Assembly: GCF_000813145.1 (NCBI RefSeq)
Contig: NZ_BAZF01000006.1
Coordinates: 185,510 to 249,509 of the forward strand
Direction: 5' to 3'
Source: Geobacter sp. OR-1
GTDB lineage: Bacteria > Desulfobacterota > Desulfuromonadia > Geobacterales > DSM-12255
Length of the DNA: 64,000 bases
Shown here in pieces: positions 1 to 8,607 of the stretch; positions within the stretch are counted from its first letter, which is position 1, and every line of letters starts with the position of its first letter. The position numbers were made by a program, and so were the translations under genes. A model generated the notes under the pieces. The model ran no database searches. It saw only the letters and a list, made by a program, of their open reading frames with translations, and had not been told where the DNA came from.

Positions 1-101
1 CTTCTTCTCCGAATAATGGCAAGCATCGGTTTGTAATCTGCCTGATTTTCAGAAATATTCTGTCTCAACTGAATCTCCTGTCAACCTGAGAGTTCGAGTT
101 C

Positions 102-539
102 CTATTGAATCCGTTCTTCAGTTTCCCCGGCTGCTTCGGCGTTACACTGCTCCACCGAGTCCTTGAGCCAGGCGATCTCTTCCGGTATAAACTGTTTCGT
201 GTATTCGGTCCCCACGTTCAGTGCCCAGTGCAGTGGCGGTTGAGTTGTAGCGGCAAGCACATACCCCGGCACCTCAACGCTCTCCACCTCGGCCTTTGCC
301 CAGGCATGCAGCCGCTCCTTGTTGTCGAACAGCAGCATGTAGTCGTTCCCATCTACTTCGAGTATCAGCGGCAGCACGTCTTCCGCTGCCACCTCGGCAT
401 CTGCTCCAGTTACATGTTCCACGTGCAGGATCGGGACAAAAAAGGTGGAATTAAGGAACAGATCGAAATAGTTCGCTTGGCTCTTGTGGTCTCTCGGGCT
501 CTGGCGGAGGGGCACCAACGCCTGGTCAAGTTCTGTCAT
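102..539 (-). CDS. SseB-family protein
   Basis: The 145-residue product resembles the SseB N-terminal domain: an opening stretch around ALVPLRQSP, a central block that includes DYMLLFDNKERLHAWA, and a following segment (VPGYVLAATTQPPLHWALNVG) typical of the fold. SseB-like domains are small cytoplasmic alpha/beta proteins of poorly defined role, often stand-alone in bacteria. No signal peptide or membrane segment is visible. It is transcribed away from the next gene, with about 250 bases between them in which I see no other gene. The family call is by pattern only; function is unknown. Confidence 0.6.
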   Translation of the reverse strand: MTELDQALVPLRQSPRDHKSQANYFDLFLNSTFFVPILHVEHVTGADAEVAAEDVLPLILEVDGNDYMLLFDNKERLHAWAKAEVESVEVPGYVLAATTQPPLHWALNVGTEYTKQFIPEEIAWLKDSVEQCNAEAAGETEERIQ

Positions 540-826
540 TTAATGGCCTTTCGTTGTATAGTTGTAAAATCGAAGGAGACGGGGTAATGGATGTGGATAG
601 CATGCCTGAAAATGATGCTGCGCGCAACATTATGAATTAAGGCAACCCTGGATTTCAATTACCAGGCAATCCCAATAACCATAAGCCATGGAACAGCTCG
701 ATGAAATGTGATAAAAATAACGTTATCAGCTGGTAGACTCTTCGCTTCTACCAATCCTAAAGGTGATTCCGGAGGCCAGACTACAGCCATGTGGAAGATC
801 AGGAGTTGCTGCATCATCATGATGCG

Positions 827-834
827 TTTTTTTT
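827..834 (+). other. Homopolymer T8 tract causing frameshift in transglycosylase signal peptide
   Basis: From the ATG at 789 the reading is M-W-K-I-R-S-C-C-I-I-M-M-R-F-F and then, because of an eighth T, it runs to a stop at 852-854. With seven T it would continue as A-A-A-A-K-A-D-P-L-C-F-D-E-A-G into the transglycosylase. This is either a sequencing slip, a true frameshift mutation, or a slippage-prone switch. Confidence 0.7.
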
Positions 835-879
835 GCTGCTGCCGCCAAGGCTGATCCACTTTGTTTCGACGAGGCGGGC

Positions 880-1323
880 ATGCAATACGAGATAAACCCG
901 CAGATACTCCGGGCGATCGCGCAGGTCGAATCCAGGTTCAACCCCAGAGCCGTCAACTGGAACAGCAACGGCAGCTACGATTTCGGCGTTATGCAGATCA
1001 ATTCAAGCTGGGGGCATACCTATGGGGAGAAGTGGTGGAGTACCCTGGGGGACCCATGCACCAACATCAAGGCCGGCGCCATGATCCTGGCCGCATGCAT
1101 GAAAAAATACGGCTATAGTTGGGAAGCAATCGGTTGTTACAACAGCCAGACCCCGGGGAAGCGCAACAAATATGCAATCACGGTATTCAGGCAGTTGCAG
1201 CGCATTGAACGCGACGACCGGCTGAATGCCGCCAAAACCAGCATGGATATCCCCAAGGAGATCCCCTCAAGCCTCAACGCTGACCTGGCGGAAAACGACC
1301 CAAAGAGCCGATATCAAGAATGA
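880..1323 (+). CDS. Lytic transglycosylase (SLT family), signal peptide out of frame
   Basis: Peptidoglycan lytic transglycosylase of the small SLT (IagB/PilT-associated) type. The catalytic Glu sits in the AQVES segment (about residue 17), followed by FGVMQINSSW (the GxMQIN motif) and a C-terminal AYN-like CYNS motif. As given, the start at 880 yields a protein without an export signal, although these enzymes act in the periplasm. In the same frame just upstream the codons read AAAAKADPLCFDEAG, the usual end of a signal peptide plus mature N-terminus. An ATG at 789 with GGAGG at 771-775 begins a matching signal peptide one base out of frame. The break falls at a run of eight T at 827-834. 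The family call is firm; whether the gene is intact is not. Confidence 0.75.
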   Translation: MQYEINPQILRAIAQVESRFNPRAVNWNSNGSYDFGVMQINSSWGHTYGEKWWSTLGDPCTNIKAGAMILAACMKKYGYSWEAIGCYNSQTPGKRNKYAITVFRQLQRIERDDRLNAAKTSMDIPKEIPSSLNADLAENDPKSRYQE

Positions 1324-1324
1324 T

Positions 1325-1588
1325 TCAATGCTTACCCAACTTATCCTCAAGGCGTTCGATGACCTCGGCAACGGTACCCTCAATATCATCCCCGTGAACG
1401 GTAAAATAGAGGAATTGGCCGGTGCGGTGCGACCAGTAGACATCACCGACCGGAAGCGGCTCAAGCAGTGAGTCGATCTTCTCATAGGAGATGAACGGCT
1501 CGCCGTCAGGCCACTTTCTGTCGAGCTTCGCCTGCTGGGCATCAGTCAATGGTATTCTGTACGTAATCGAATAGATTTCTGCCTTCAT
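1325..1588 (-). CDS. Hypothetical 87-residue protein
   Basis: Not a family I recognise. It is a small acidic-to-neutral soluble protein with an alternating beta-like N-terminus (MKAEIYSITYRIPLTDAQQAKL), a central YWSHRTGQFLYFTVHGDD segment and a C-terminal amphipathic helix. It ends one base from the converging transglycosylase gene and starts about 20 bases after the RbgA gene stop on the same strand, so it may be read through from it. No signal peptide, Cys pairs or membrane segment. Confidence 0.55.
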   Translation of the reverse strand: MKAEIYSITYRIPLTDAQQAKLDRKWPDGEPFISYEKIDSLLEPLPVGDVYWSHRTGQFLYFTVHGDDIEGTVAEVIERLEDKLGKH

Positions 1589-1607
1589 CTCTTAGTGCCT
1601 ACCGACT

Positions 1608-2450
1608 TTATTTCGAGGAAATCGTTTCCGGTTCTTCGAAACTGATCCGGCCGATCTTCCCTGCCCGCAGCTCCCGCAGGAAAGCCTCCGATGCCCGGTT
1701 CAGGTCTACTGCACCGCCCCCGGCCAGGCATCCCAGGCGACGACCGACCGCCACTATCAGGTCGTCGGGGGAGTCTGGCAGTTCCTGCAGCCCGTAGCGG
1801 GCTTGCAGCAGTTCGGGATACCTTCGCAGCAAATATTCGCCGGCAAAAATGCCGACAGCGACACTGTCCATGGCATTATCTCCGATAGCACCGCTGACAG
1901 CCAACCGGTAAGCACCTTCCTGGTCACCCATATCCGGCCACAAAACCCCAGGCGTATCGGAGAGAACGATGCCGTTGCGTAGATCGATCAGCTGGGTAGT
2001 GGTGGTGACCGCCGGCCGGTCTCCCACCTTTGCCACGTTTTTACCTGCCAGAGTGTTGATCAGTGTAGATTTTCCTACATTCGGAATCCCCACCACCATG
2101 GTGCGGACCGGAAAGCCCGGCTTGCCCCGCTTCGGGGCCATCTCCTGGCAGAGCTTGATCAGCGGCTTGGTATCGGAGTGCTTCTTGGCAGAGAGAGGGA
2201 GCGCCCGCACCCCGGTCTGCAGTTCAAACTCCCGCACCCAGGCCTTGGTCACAGACGGGTCGGCCAGGTCGTGCCTGGTCATAACCTTGATCCAGGGCTT
2301 GTTCCGGCGCAGCTCCGCCAGCCTGTGATTGGAGCTGGAAACAGGGAGCCGGGCATCCAGCACCTCGATGACTACGTCTATCCGCTTGATCAAATCCTGG
2401 ATCTGCTCCAGGGCCTTGCCCATATGTCCGGGGAACCATTGTATCGCCAT
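1608..2450 (-). CDS. rbgA: Ribosome biogenesis GTPase YlqF/RbgA
   Basis: Circularly permuted GTPase that acts late in assembly of the 50S ribosomal subunit in family members. The motif order shows the permutation: G4-like TRHD at residues 58-61, G5 SAK at 87-89, then the P-loop GIPNVGKS at 121-128 and G3 DTPG at 165-168. The N-terminus (IQWFPGHMGKA) is the family signature. Its 280 residues match the usual length. It stands alone in its direction between a monooxygenase gene and the small hypothetical gene downstream. High confidence. Confidence 0.93.
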   Translation of the reverse strand: MAIQWFPGHMGKALEQIQDLIKRIDVVIEVLDARLPVSSSNHRLAELRRNKPWIKVMTRHDLADPSVTKAWVREFELQTGVRALPLSAKKHSDTKPLIKLCQEMAPKRGKPGFPVRTMVVGIPNVGKSTLINTLAGKNVAKVGDRPAVTTTTQLIDLRNGIVLSDTPGVLWPDMGDQEGAYRLAVSGAIGDNAMDSVAVGIFAGEYLLRRYPELLQARYGLQELPDSPDDLIVAVGRRLGCLAGGGAVDLNRASEAFLRELRAGKIGRISFEEPETISSK

Positions 2451-2544
2451 AAATGTGTTATTCCTTAGCTGTGTGTTGGAGGTGATGGTCTCACCGTTAA
2501 CTGAGCCAGTATTGTGGGGAAAAACCCCTACTCAGGACTTCGAC

Positions 2545-2838
2545 TCATATCCCAATTCCAGTCATTTTGTGCACGACCTTATCAGCGATCAGGCCATCGA
2601 CTGCCGCAAGATACGCCTGGGAATGTTTCGAGTTCAGGTGCTGTTCCAGGCAGGCAAGGCTATCCCAGTTCTCGTAAAAAACGAAAACTGCAGGATCTTC
2701 GTTATCCTGATGCAACCGGTATTCGATGCACCCCTCCTCCTGAGTGGTTTCTGTCACCAGTTTCAGGAGTTCGGCCTTAACAGCATCGACGGCATCACTC
2801 CTTGATGTAACCTTTGCCACTACAGTTACTGTTGACAT
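2545..2838 (-). CDS. ABM-domain (YgiN-like) putative monooxygenase
   Basis: A 97-residue antibiotic-biosynthesis-monooxygenase domain protein. The pattern is typical of the family: TVVAKVTSRSDAVDAVKAEL, then EEGCIEYRLHQDNEDP, FVFYENWDSLACLEQHLNS and the closing helix. Relatives such as YgiN are cofactor-free quinol monooxygenases or small heme- or quinone-related enzymes that form dimers. It starts two bases after the stop of the zinc-ribbon-like gene, with GAGGATAACC before the ATG, so it is the third gene of a flavin reductase operon. The pairing suggests redox work on quinones or aromatics, which is inference. Confidence 0.8.
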   Translation of the reverse strand: MSTVTVVAKVTSRSDAVDAVKAELLKLVTETTQEEGCIEYRLHQDNEDPAVFVFYENWDSLACLEQHLNSKHSQAYLAAVDGLIADKVVHKMTGIGI

Positions 2839-2840
2839 GG

Positions 2841-3038
2841 TTATCCTCTTTTCTCGTGGGCTTTTTTCCCGTGCACCCGTTCATAGGCCTGGCAGAATGG
2901 GCAGATGTCCTGCTCGACGTTCTTCACAAAACCATAGACGATCCCCTTCTGGTGGTAACGGGCGTGAAGGCAGACCGGGCAAAGTTCGCATACCTTTGCC
3001 AAGGCTCGATCCAGGGAGGAAAGCTCTTTGCCGTTCAT
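2841..3038 (-). CDS. Small Cys-rich (zinc-ribbon-like) protein
   Basis: A 65-residue protein with a CELCPVC cluster near residue 17 and a CPFC pair near residue 45, separated by a basic/aromatic stretch. The spacing suits a zinc ribbon or rubredoxin-like metal knuckle. Its start codon overlaps the stop of the upstream flavin reductase gene (ATGA), and the monooxygenase gene follows two bases after its own stop, so translation is probably coupled. I do not recognise a named family. The arrangement suggests a small accessory redox or metal-binding protein for its neighbours. Confidence 0.65.
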   Translation of the reverse strand: MNGKELSSLDRALAKVCELCPVCLHARYHQKGIVYGFVKNVEQDICPFCQAYERVHGKKAHEKRG

Positions 3039-3604
3039 AATAGTTTCTTTCCAACGGAGAAGGCCTTGGCGAGCAACGGCCCGACCGCGTGATACCCCTT
3101 GTGGGCGGTATCGTAGACCAGCGGCTTGATCTTGAGGATATCGGGAAGCCCGTCTTCACTCAACGTATTCAGGTCAACTTTCAGATCAACGATCTCACCG
3201 ATGAACTGGGTATGTATCCCGATCTCCAGCGTATGCAGAAGGCGGCACTCCAGAACTACCGGGAACTCCTCCGCGTACGGGGCGTCCACCAGCTCGCTCC
3301 TGACAAGGGTCAGCCCGGCAACTGCGAATTTGTCGACGTCGCGGCCTGATGAAATGCCGACGTAATCGGCTTCAGCGATTTTCGCTTCACAGGCAACCCC
3401 GACGGTAAAGGCCTTGCGTTCCAGAATGCTGTCATAGGTGTGTCTGGCCTTGCGTATGGATACGGTCACGCATGGGGGATCGGAACAGCAGATGCCGCCC
3501 CACGCAGCGTTCATAACGTTGGGCTTGCCTGCTTTGTCGTAGGTTCCGATCATAAGAACAGGTGTGGGGAAAAGGAGGGTTTTCGCGCCTAATGATTTTT
3601 TCAT
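3035..3604 (-). CDS. Flavin reductase / flavoredoxin-family FMN-binding protein
   Basis: FMN-binding split-barrel protein of the flavoredoxin type. Visible signatures are a [25 protein letters not shown]-terminal region, the [22 protein letters not shown] core and a C-terminal [11 protein letters not shown] region. Family members carry one FMN and transfer electrons to other flavoproteins or reduce free flavin. I prefer the ATG at 3604 over a TTG five codons earlier because GAGG lies five bases ahead of it. The gene opens a three-gene operon with the Cys-rich protein and the ABM monooxygenase. Confidence 0.85.
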   Translation of the reverse strand: MKKSLGAKTLLFPTPVLMIGTYDKAGKPNVMNAAWGGICCSDPPCVTVSIRKARHTYDSILERKAFTVGVACEAKIAEADYVGISSGRDVDKFAVAGLTLVRSELVDAPYAEEFPVVLECRLLHTLEIGIHTQFIGEIVDLKVDLNTLSEDGLPDILKIKPLVYDTAHKGYHAVGPLLAKAFSVGKKLL

Positions 3605-3852
3605 GGTTACCTCGCTCAATTCAACTACTCATTACTCTTGATGATAGATGATGTCACGCCGCCTGTTCTTCAACAACGCTGATTCTGGACGATGCAAATT
3701 TCACCATATCAATACATATGAAGGGTTTGGTGTCAACGACAATGGCGTTGTTCTGGTGTGGCAGGCAAAACTCTGCAGGGATCGCCACTCGGGCGACAGA
3801 CCAACAAATGAAAAAAACTATGCCCAGCCGCGTTCAAATCTGCGCGCCGCGG

Positions 3853-4611
3853 TTACTGAGCAGGGAATGCCAGCCGGAAACCGTTGTCGTTGTTCTGGCT
3901 GCCGGGAACGTCTCCGCTGCGGACTGCTGTCCGGAGGTCTTCGGCAGAGCTGCTCCAGCTACCGCCGCGAGAGACGCGGTTGGAGCCTGCCAGGGCGCCG
4001 CTGGGGTTTTCCTCCGGGCTGTTCGCGTAATAGTTCTCATCGTACCAGTCCGCGCACCACTCCCACAGGCTGCCGCTCATGTCGTAGATGCCCAGCCCAT
4101 TGGGCTTCCTGGTGCCAACCTCATGAGTTTTATCGCTGCTGTTGGCCTCATACCAGGCATAATCCCCCAACCGTTCCAGATCACTGGTGCCGGCATACTG
4201 CTCATTCCTGCCGCCGCTTCTGGCAGCGTACTCCCATTCCGCCTCATAAGGCAGACGAAAATTTTTGCCGGAACCGGCATTCAACTTCCGGATGAATTCC
4301 TGGGCATCTTCCCAGCTTACCGAGTCCACCGGGCAGCTAAGGCCGCACCCCTTGAATGCTGCAGGGTTCTTCCCCATGACCTTCTGGTACTGAGCCTGCG
4401 TAACCTCGAATTTGCCGACGTAAAAGTCATCGACGCAGACCTTGTGGACCGGCTTTTCGTTGCCACTGCCGCCGGCAAAGGTATTCCCCATCTGGTAACA
4501 CCCCCCCTTGACAAGGACGAACTCCATGCCGGTGACCGCGTCGGTGTAACCTGCGGCCTGGCCGACAGCTGCAGATAGTGCCAGGGTCAACAATGCAATC
4601 AGTAGTCTCAT
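3853..4611 (-). CDS. Secreted SUMF1/FGE-fold protein
   Basis: A formylglycine-generating-enzyme-fold protein with an N-terminal signal peptide (MRLLIALLTLALSAAVGQAAG). The start at 4611 has AAAGGAG about eight bases upstream. Family hallmarks are GMEFVLVKGGCYQMG, KPVHKVCVDDFYVGKFEVTQAQ, RLPYEAEWEYAARSGG, GLGIYDMSGSLWEWCADWY and a C-terminal NGFRLAF. The FGE catalytic cysteine pair normally found after RGGSW is absent: here that segment is RGGSWSSSAEDLRTAVR. It is therefore unlikely to make formylglycine and is better seen as a periplasmic binding or structural member. It resembles the C-terminal domain of the protein at 60267-62618. No sulfatase gene is nearby. Confidence 0.85.
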   Translation of the reverse strand: MRLLIALLTLALSAAVGQAAGYTDAVTGMEFVLVKGGCYQMGNTFAGGSGNEKPVHKVCVDDFYVGKFEVTQAQYQKVMGKNPAAFKGCGLSCPVDSVSWEDAQEFIRKLNAGSGKNFRLPYEAEWEYAARSGGRNEQYAGTSDLERLGDYAWYEANSSDKTHEVGTRKPNGLGIYDMSGSLWEWCADWYDENYYANSPEENPSGALAGSNRVSRGGSWSSSAEDLRTAVRSGDVPGSQNNDNGFRLAFPAQ

Positions 4612-4943
4612 GTTGTTTCTCCTTTCACAGTGCTGCGTCTGATTAAAATATATCGCCAATATCCCGTGAGAGCAATTCGATCGTATTCACAACAATCCCC
4701 CAAAAACGACCGTATTGTCTCAGGGTAGCAGGTGCCTGCCTTGCTGAATCCATACAGGCTGTAGATGAACGACCTGATCACAGACATCTCATCCTCCCCC
4801 TCCTCAACCTTGCAGTTCAGAAGTTTAACTGATATCGTTCAATCCAAATTATACTCCCAAATTCACGTTAATGATTCTTTGCGGGGGAAATCCGGTGATT
4901 GGAAAGGACGTTACCTAGAGTCTGGAAGGAATTGAGACGAACC
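4612..4943. other. Intergenic region without recognised gene
   Basis: About 330 bases separate the divergent FGE-fold gene and a membrane protein gene. It carries the ribosome-binding site of the former near its left end. I see no convincing coding frame, RNA fold or repeat; both promoters must lie here. Confidence 0.5.
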
Positions 4944-5525
4944 ATGACTGAAACTATTGCTGCATCAACACCGACTATACTGCCCGTGCTGAAGCTCTTC
5001 ATTATTCCGGTCGGAGGGGGGATTCCTGCCGGTGTTATGCTCGCCCAGTCCAAAGGGTTGGCCTGGCCCATTACCACCCTGCTCTACCTGGTTTCGGATA
5101 TTATACTGGCCTTTGCCTTTGAACCAATCCTGCGCATTATCGCCTTTATCTGCGGCAAGGTTTCATTTCTGGCCCGCTTCAGCACTGCATTGAAAGCGGC
5201 AACGGCTCGGAGCGTGACACATTTTGGTGGAACTGGTGCCGGTCCAATAGCGCTGATCATGATCGCTTTCGGTGTTGATCCCATGACTGGGCGTGCTTCG
5301 GCACTGGCGGCAGGCCATGGCTTCATTACCGGCTGGGCCATCGCCATCGCTGGCGACATGCTCTATTTTGCCGTCATTGCGATCACCACGCTGCGTCTGA
5401 ACTCGTACTTTCGCGACCCTGACACGACCATGTTTATCGTTCTTGCCGCAATGTTCTTCCTGCCAGTGGTGATACGCCGAATTAGATCAATAGGATTGCT
5501 CTATCAAAGGTCTGAGAGGGCGTGA
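4944..5525 (+). CDS. Integral membrane protein of unknown function
   Basis: A 193-residue, strongly hydrophobic product with four or five predicted membrane spans: around TILPVLKLFIIPV, ITTLLYLVSDIILAFAFEP, GPIALIMIAFGV, GWAIAIAGDMLYFAVIAITTL and TMFIVLAAMFFLPVVI. Glycine- and alanine-rich loops (GGGIPAGVML, HFGGTGAGP) look like conserved turns of a small transporter, but I cannot name the family. I chose ATG 4944 over the TTG at 4899 because GGAAGGA lies just upstream at 4924-4930. It is a single-gene unit. Confidence 0.6.
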   Translation: MTETIAASTPTILPVLKLFIIPVGGGIPAGVMLAQSKGLAWPITTLLYLVSDIILAFAFEPILRIIAFICGKVSFLARFSTALKAATARSVTHFGGTGAGPIALIMIAFGVDPMTGRASALAAGHGFITGWAIAIAGDMLYFAVIAITTLRLNSYFRDPDTTMFIVLAAMFFLPVVIRRIRSIGLLYQRSERA

Positions 5526-5570
5526 AACAGCGAGTGATTCTCCAACCGTTGCAGTTACAACTAGCTGCGA

Positions 5571-5873
5571 TTATTGGTTGACGACTATATTGCAGCTGTT
5601 CGTGGACAGGTCAAATACGACTTTGGCCTTATTTTGCTGCACCTGCACCTGCACCTGTTCGATCTTTTCCTCGAGTGTGTAGGGAGAGTCCCCGAGTTCT
5701 TCCCATTCCCTGGTCACGAACTCAGCGATCATGTTATACAGAATCTCGGGTCTGATACGGTCAAGCGGAACTTCGACACCCTCTTCGCGATAGTCCGCCC
5801 GTCTCTGTTGCCGGTAATCGTCATCAGGCACAATTTGGACGTCCAGTTCTGACTTGCGTGTCCGGTCACCCAT
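5571..5873 (-). CDS. UPF0270 (YheU-like) protein with N-terminal extension
   Basis: Residues about 32-98 match the UPF0270/YheU pattern: EVPLDRIRPEILYNMIAEFVTREW, then TLEEKIEQVQVQVQQNKAKVVFDL and a closing CNIVV. YheU-type proteins are usually about 70 residues, so the first ~30 charged residues are an extension. The function of the family is unknown. Its ATG directly abuts the stop of the upstream zinc-ribbon-like gene, so the two are surely co-transcribed. Confidence 0.75.
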   Translation of the reverse strand: MGDRTRKSELDVQIVPDDDYRQQRRADYREEGVEVPLDRIRPEILYNMIAEFVTREWEELGDSPYTLEEKIEQVQVQVQQNKAKVVFDLSTNSCNIVVNQ

Positions 5874-6443
5874 CTACTGGAATCCGGCAACCTGGGCCTG
5901 GTACATGGTGACCTGAACAAAACGAACCGCAAACTCTTTCTTGCACCTGGCACAGGGGATAAAGAACGGCTTGCCGCTTTTGCCCTTCTCCAGTGGTATC
6001 TCATGACGGGCATGGCAGTATGGGCAGTTCGCCGCAACAGGTGGCTGGGCGGCAGGTTTAGCTTCACTCTTACGCTTTGGCTTGGCTGCAGAAACCGGGG
6101 CATTGACATTCAGCTCCGGAACCTTCTCCTGTTGTGTCTCAGTCATGACTGTTTTCTCCGCTTTCTTACGCTCGCGTTTCGTATTTTGCGTTCTGGGCGC
6201 CAGCTCTGCCTCGGGCAATGAAGTCACCGCTGCCGGGGTCTTTCCCTTCAATGCCAGCTTCCAGGCCTTTGGTAGGGACGAGGCTGAAAAGCGCAACGGT
6301 TTGCCCGCTCTGGTCTGTGCCGCTCCTCCCTCTATTACGTAGTAACGATCGCGATAGAGCACCAGCACCTTGTTCCCTATCTGCGCCGCTTTCGTGCCCG
6401 CACAGTTCCTGTTGTCAAGCCAGAATGACACCGCCTCGTCCAT
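5874..6443 (-). CDS. Hypothetical protein with C-terminal zinc ribbon
   Basis: A 189-residue product. The N-terminal half is basic and carries a YRDRYYVIEGG element. The middle is a low-complexity Lys/Ala/Pro linker (AAKPKRKSEAKPAAQPP). The C-terminus has CPYCHARHEIPLEKGKSG followed by CARCKKEF, two C-x2-C knuckles of MJ0042-like zinc-ribbon type. This looks like a cytoplasmic nucleic-acid- or protein-binding adaptor. It lies immediately upstream of the UPF0270 gene. No named family recognised. Confidence 0.6.
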   Translation of the reverse strand: MDEAVSFWLDNRNCAGTKAAQIGNKVLVLYRDRYYVIEGGAAQTRAGKPLRFSASSLPKAWKLALKGKTPAAVTSLPEAELAPRTQNTKRERKKAEKTVMTETQQEKVPELNVNAPVSAAKPKRKSEAKPAAQPPVAANCPYCHARHEIPLEKGKSGKPFFIPCARCKKEFAVRFVQVTMYQAQVAGFQ

Positions 6444-6510
6444 CTGCCGGTCCTTTCATTTTACCAATATACCGCTGGGTATGAAGGTATGTTCTTCACA
6501 GCCAGGCAAA

Positions 6511-7815
6511 TTACTTTAGGCTGATTCCTGATTCGCCCAGAGCCGTAACTTGAAGCGACAAACGATCCGATGCAACAATAGCCTCACCAAGCCTCAGAGA
6601 TTTCACAGTACCGGAGAGTTCCACATGGTCCGCAAGCCTGATTTTTGCTAACGCTGCTGACGCTTTTAGGCGAGCGGATTCAAGTTGTTCGACGATTGTC
6701 GTATTGAGTTTGTCTTTAATAACATTTCGGATCGTACCGTTGAACAACCAACTGCCGACACCAATCAGCAAGCCGGCATTTCTGGTATCAAAGTCGATAT
6801 TGTCAAAAGTCAGAGAATTGTTCTCAGGGTTGTAAACCGGCTTGGCAAGCAGTGTCAGTTCGCCGTCAAAATCTCCGGTAGCAGCCAGATCAATAACGAG
6901 ACGGCCATCATCGCTTTTCAAGCTGAAACTGCGAACTGTAATCTTCTTGTCATCGCCAAAGGTTTTGTTAATCAGGATCGGATTCAATGCAGTGACAAGA
7001 TCCGCGAAGAAAATATTGGTCCCCAGCTGAATATGGAACTGGTTATCGAAGTTTGCGAGCTGCTGAATTTGCGGCAGCGGTCTGACCGGAGGCGAACCCG
7101 GTTTCGGCCCGATGACTATTTCAGCGATCGTAACAAGACCGATTGATAGGCGAAGCCTATTATTGGTTGCCGATATCGGACTCATGAGTATCTTTTCCGG
7201 GGACATTCTCAACCAAGCGCTGAAGTTTTTATCGACCAGCACCGGATTAAACGCGTTCTGCCAAACTGGGGTGATTTTTTCACGCAGCCTGACAGTATCA
7301 TTGATCTTGTTATCTATGACAGGAGCCAAAAGTCTCTGCACCGGCTGCGTAACACCTTCGACAAGACTTTTAGGCTTCAGCGTCACCATACCGAGCCGGA
7401 TACTGTCAGAAAGCCCGTCAGAAAGCCCGGTGTAGTATAGCTCCGTCTTCAATCGCCAGTCAGGTGAGACGCTTACTTTCGCTTTGAACCGGAGGTCGGT
7501 CTTGAGTGGGGCAGTAGTAAACATTCCATAGCCAATGGTTAGCTGGACAGGTATTGAAATATAAACAAAATCGTTTGCTGCAGTTACGGCCACTGATCCG
7601 GCACGCAAGATTTCTACAGAAGTACCTAAACTGCCCTGGCCTTTATATAATTCCTTTTTGATCGACTGATTCAAGATGTTACCGAGATCAGCTGCTGTAG
7701 TTTCAACTTTAAGAATGATTGTCGAGGATTGGACCCCGTTGCCAGCAGCTTCGCAGATGGTTGAAGCCAACAGGAGCAGTGCCAGCAAACTGAAAAGGTG
7801 AAGGATTTGACGCAT
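6511..7815 (-). CDS. DUF4403 family exported protein
   Basis: A 434-residue protein with a clear signal peptide (MRQILHLFSLLALLLLASTICEA). The start at 7815 has GAGGT nine bases upstream and is preferred to an in-frame start 25 codons earlier. The body is beta-rich with features of DUF4403: an ISIPVQLTIGYG early strand, long paired repeats around LVEGVTQPVQRLLAPVIDNKIN and a second half ending in LSLQVTALGESG. The family has a lipid-transfer or BPI-like look, but the function is unproven. The DUF2721 gene lies upstream on the same strand. Confidence 0.75.
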   Translation of the reverse strand: MRQILHLFSLLALLLLASTICEAAGNGVQSSTIILKVETTAADLGNILNQSIKKELYKGQGSLGTSVEILRAGSVAVTAANDFVYISIPVQLTIGYGMFTTAPLKTDLRFKAKVSVSPDWRLKTELYYTGLSDGLSDSIRLGMVTLKPKSLVEGVTQPVQRLLAPVIDNKINDTVRLREKITPVWQNAFNPVLVDKNFSAWLRMSPEKILMSPISATNNRLRLSIGLVTIAEIVIGPKPGSPPVRPLPQIQQLANFDNQFHIQLGTNIFFADLVTALNPILINKTFGDDKKITVRSFSLKSDDGRLVIDLAATGDFDGELTLLAKPVYNPENNSLTFDNIDFDTRNAGLLIGVGSWLFNGTIRNVIKDKLNTTIVEQLESARLKASAALAKIRLADHVELSGTVKSLRLGEAIVASDRLSLQVTALGESGISLK

Positions 7816-7890
7816 GTATTTGAACCTCGCTCGAGTTGTATAATGTATTAAGAGACAAGAGAGAATAAAGGTTTTGCTGTAAGGCGTCAA

Positions 7891-8334
7891 TCAATGCGGA
7901 CCTATTCGAAGGTTGTGCGTGGCTACGAAAATTTCGCGCAGGAAAACGATCAAACCTACGATCAATAGCAGCATTACTAAAATGAAAAGAACGGCAACGG
8001 GCGTCTTCAGGTCTAGAGTAACAAAGCTCTCGACAAAAAGGGTTGCGATAAGTGTGCATACGAATAGTGCAGCGGCAGTGCAAAGTGTTATAGCAGCACC
8101 GATCAGATTTGCCCTTTTTGACAGTACAGCCAGATGGGAATTGATGTGGGCAATCTCGCTATTTGAGTTTTCGGCTTCCAGCCTGGCTTCCCAAACCCTT
8201 GCCCGGTCGATTACCCGGTGTAATCGATTTGTCAGGACACTGAGTAAAGTCCCTATTGCCGTGAGGAGAAAAACCGGGGCAATGGAAAGCTGAATGACGC
8301 GACCTATGCTGTTAGCCGCAAATGCCTCAATCAA
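7891..8334 (-). CDS. DUF2721 membrane protein
   Basis: A 147-residue protein with three hydrophobic segments: an N-terminal span (VIQLSIAPVFLLTAIGTLLSVL), a second near residues 78-100 (IGAAITLCTAAALFVCTLIATLF) and a third near residues 112-132. The segment NRLHRVIDRARVWEARL after the first helix is characteristic of DUF2721. Function unknown. It precedes the DUF4403 gene by 75 bases and is probably co-transcribed with it. Confidence 0.75.
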   Translation of the reverse strand: MIEAFAANSIGRVIQLSIAPVFLLTAIGTLLSVLTNRLHRVIDRARVWEARLEAENSNSEIAHINSHLAVLSKRANLIGAAITLCTAAALFVCTLIATLFVESFVTLDLKTPVAVLFILVMLLLIVGLIVFLREIFVATHNLRIGPH

Positions 8335-8513
8335 GTTAAGCCTCCAATTCTATAAAATCGTCAATAACTCGAGCAATAAATACCACGGGCAACATCATGA
8401 GGCAAACAACTTGTGCGATTATGCAACCGGGAATTCTTCAATCATCAATATGCAACGCAGGATGCCACTGATTAATACCTGAACGTATTGCCGCAAACTG
8501 ATCCAACAATTGA

Positions 8514-8555
8514 CACAAAAAAACAGCCGCCTAGCATCTCGCTAAGTGGCTGTTT
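8514..8555 (-). terminator. Intrinsic terminator after the SBBP/FN3 gene
   Basis: AAACAGCC at 8521-8528 pairs with GGCTGTTT at 8548-8555, with a further inner CTAGC/GCTAA pairing. On the minus strand the stem is followed directly by seven T, so it terminates the giant gene that ends at 8608. Confidence 0.85.
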
Positions 8556-8607
8556 CAATGGTCGGTGCTACTTCAATCAATCTATACTAATAAGTCAGTA
8601 ACAACGT

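Noticed and set aside
659..968. Short minus-strand frames beside the transglycosylase
   Set aside because: They overlap the signal-peptide region and the T8 tract and show no protein features.
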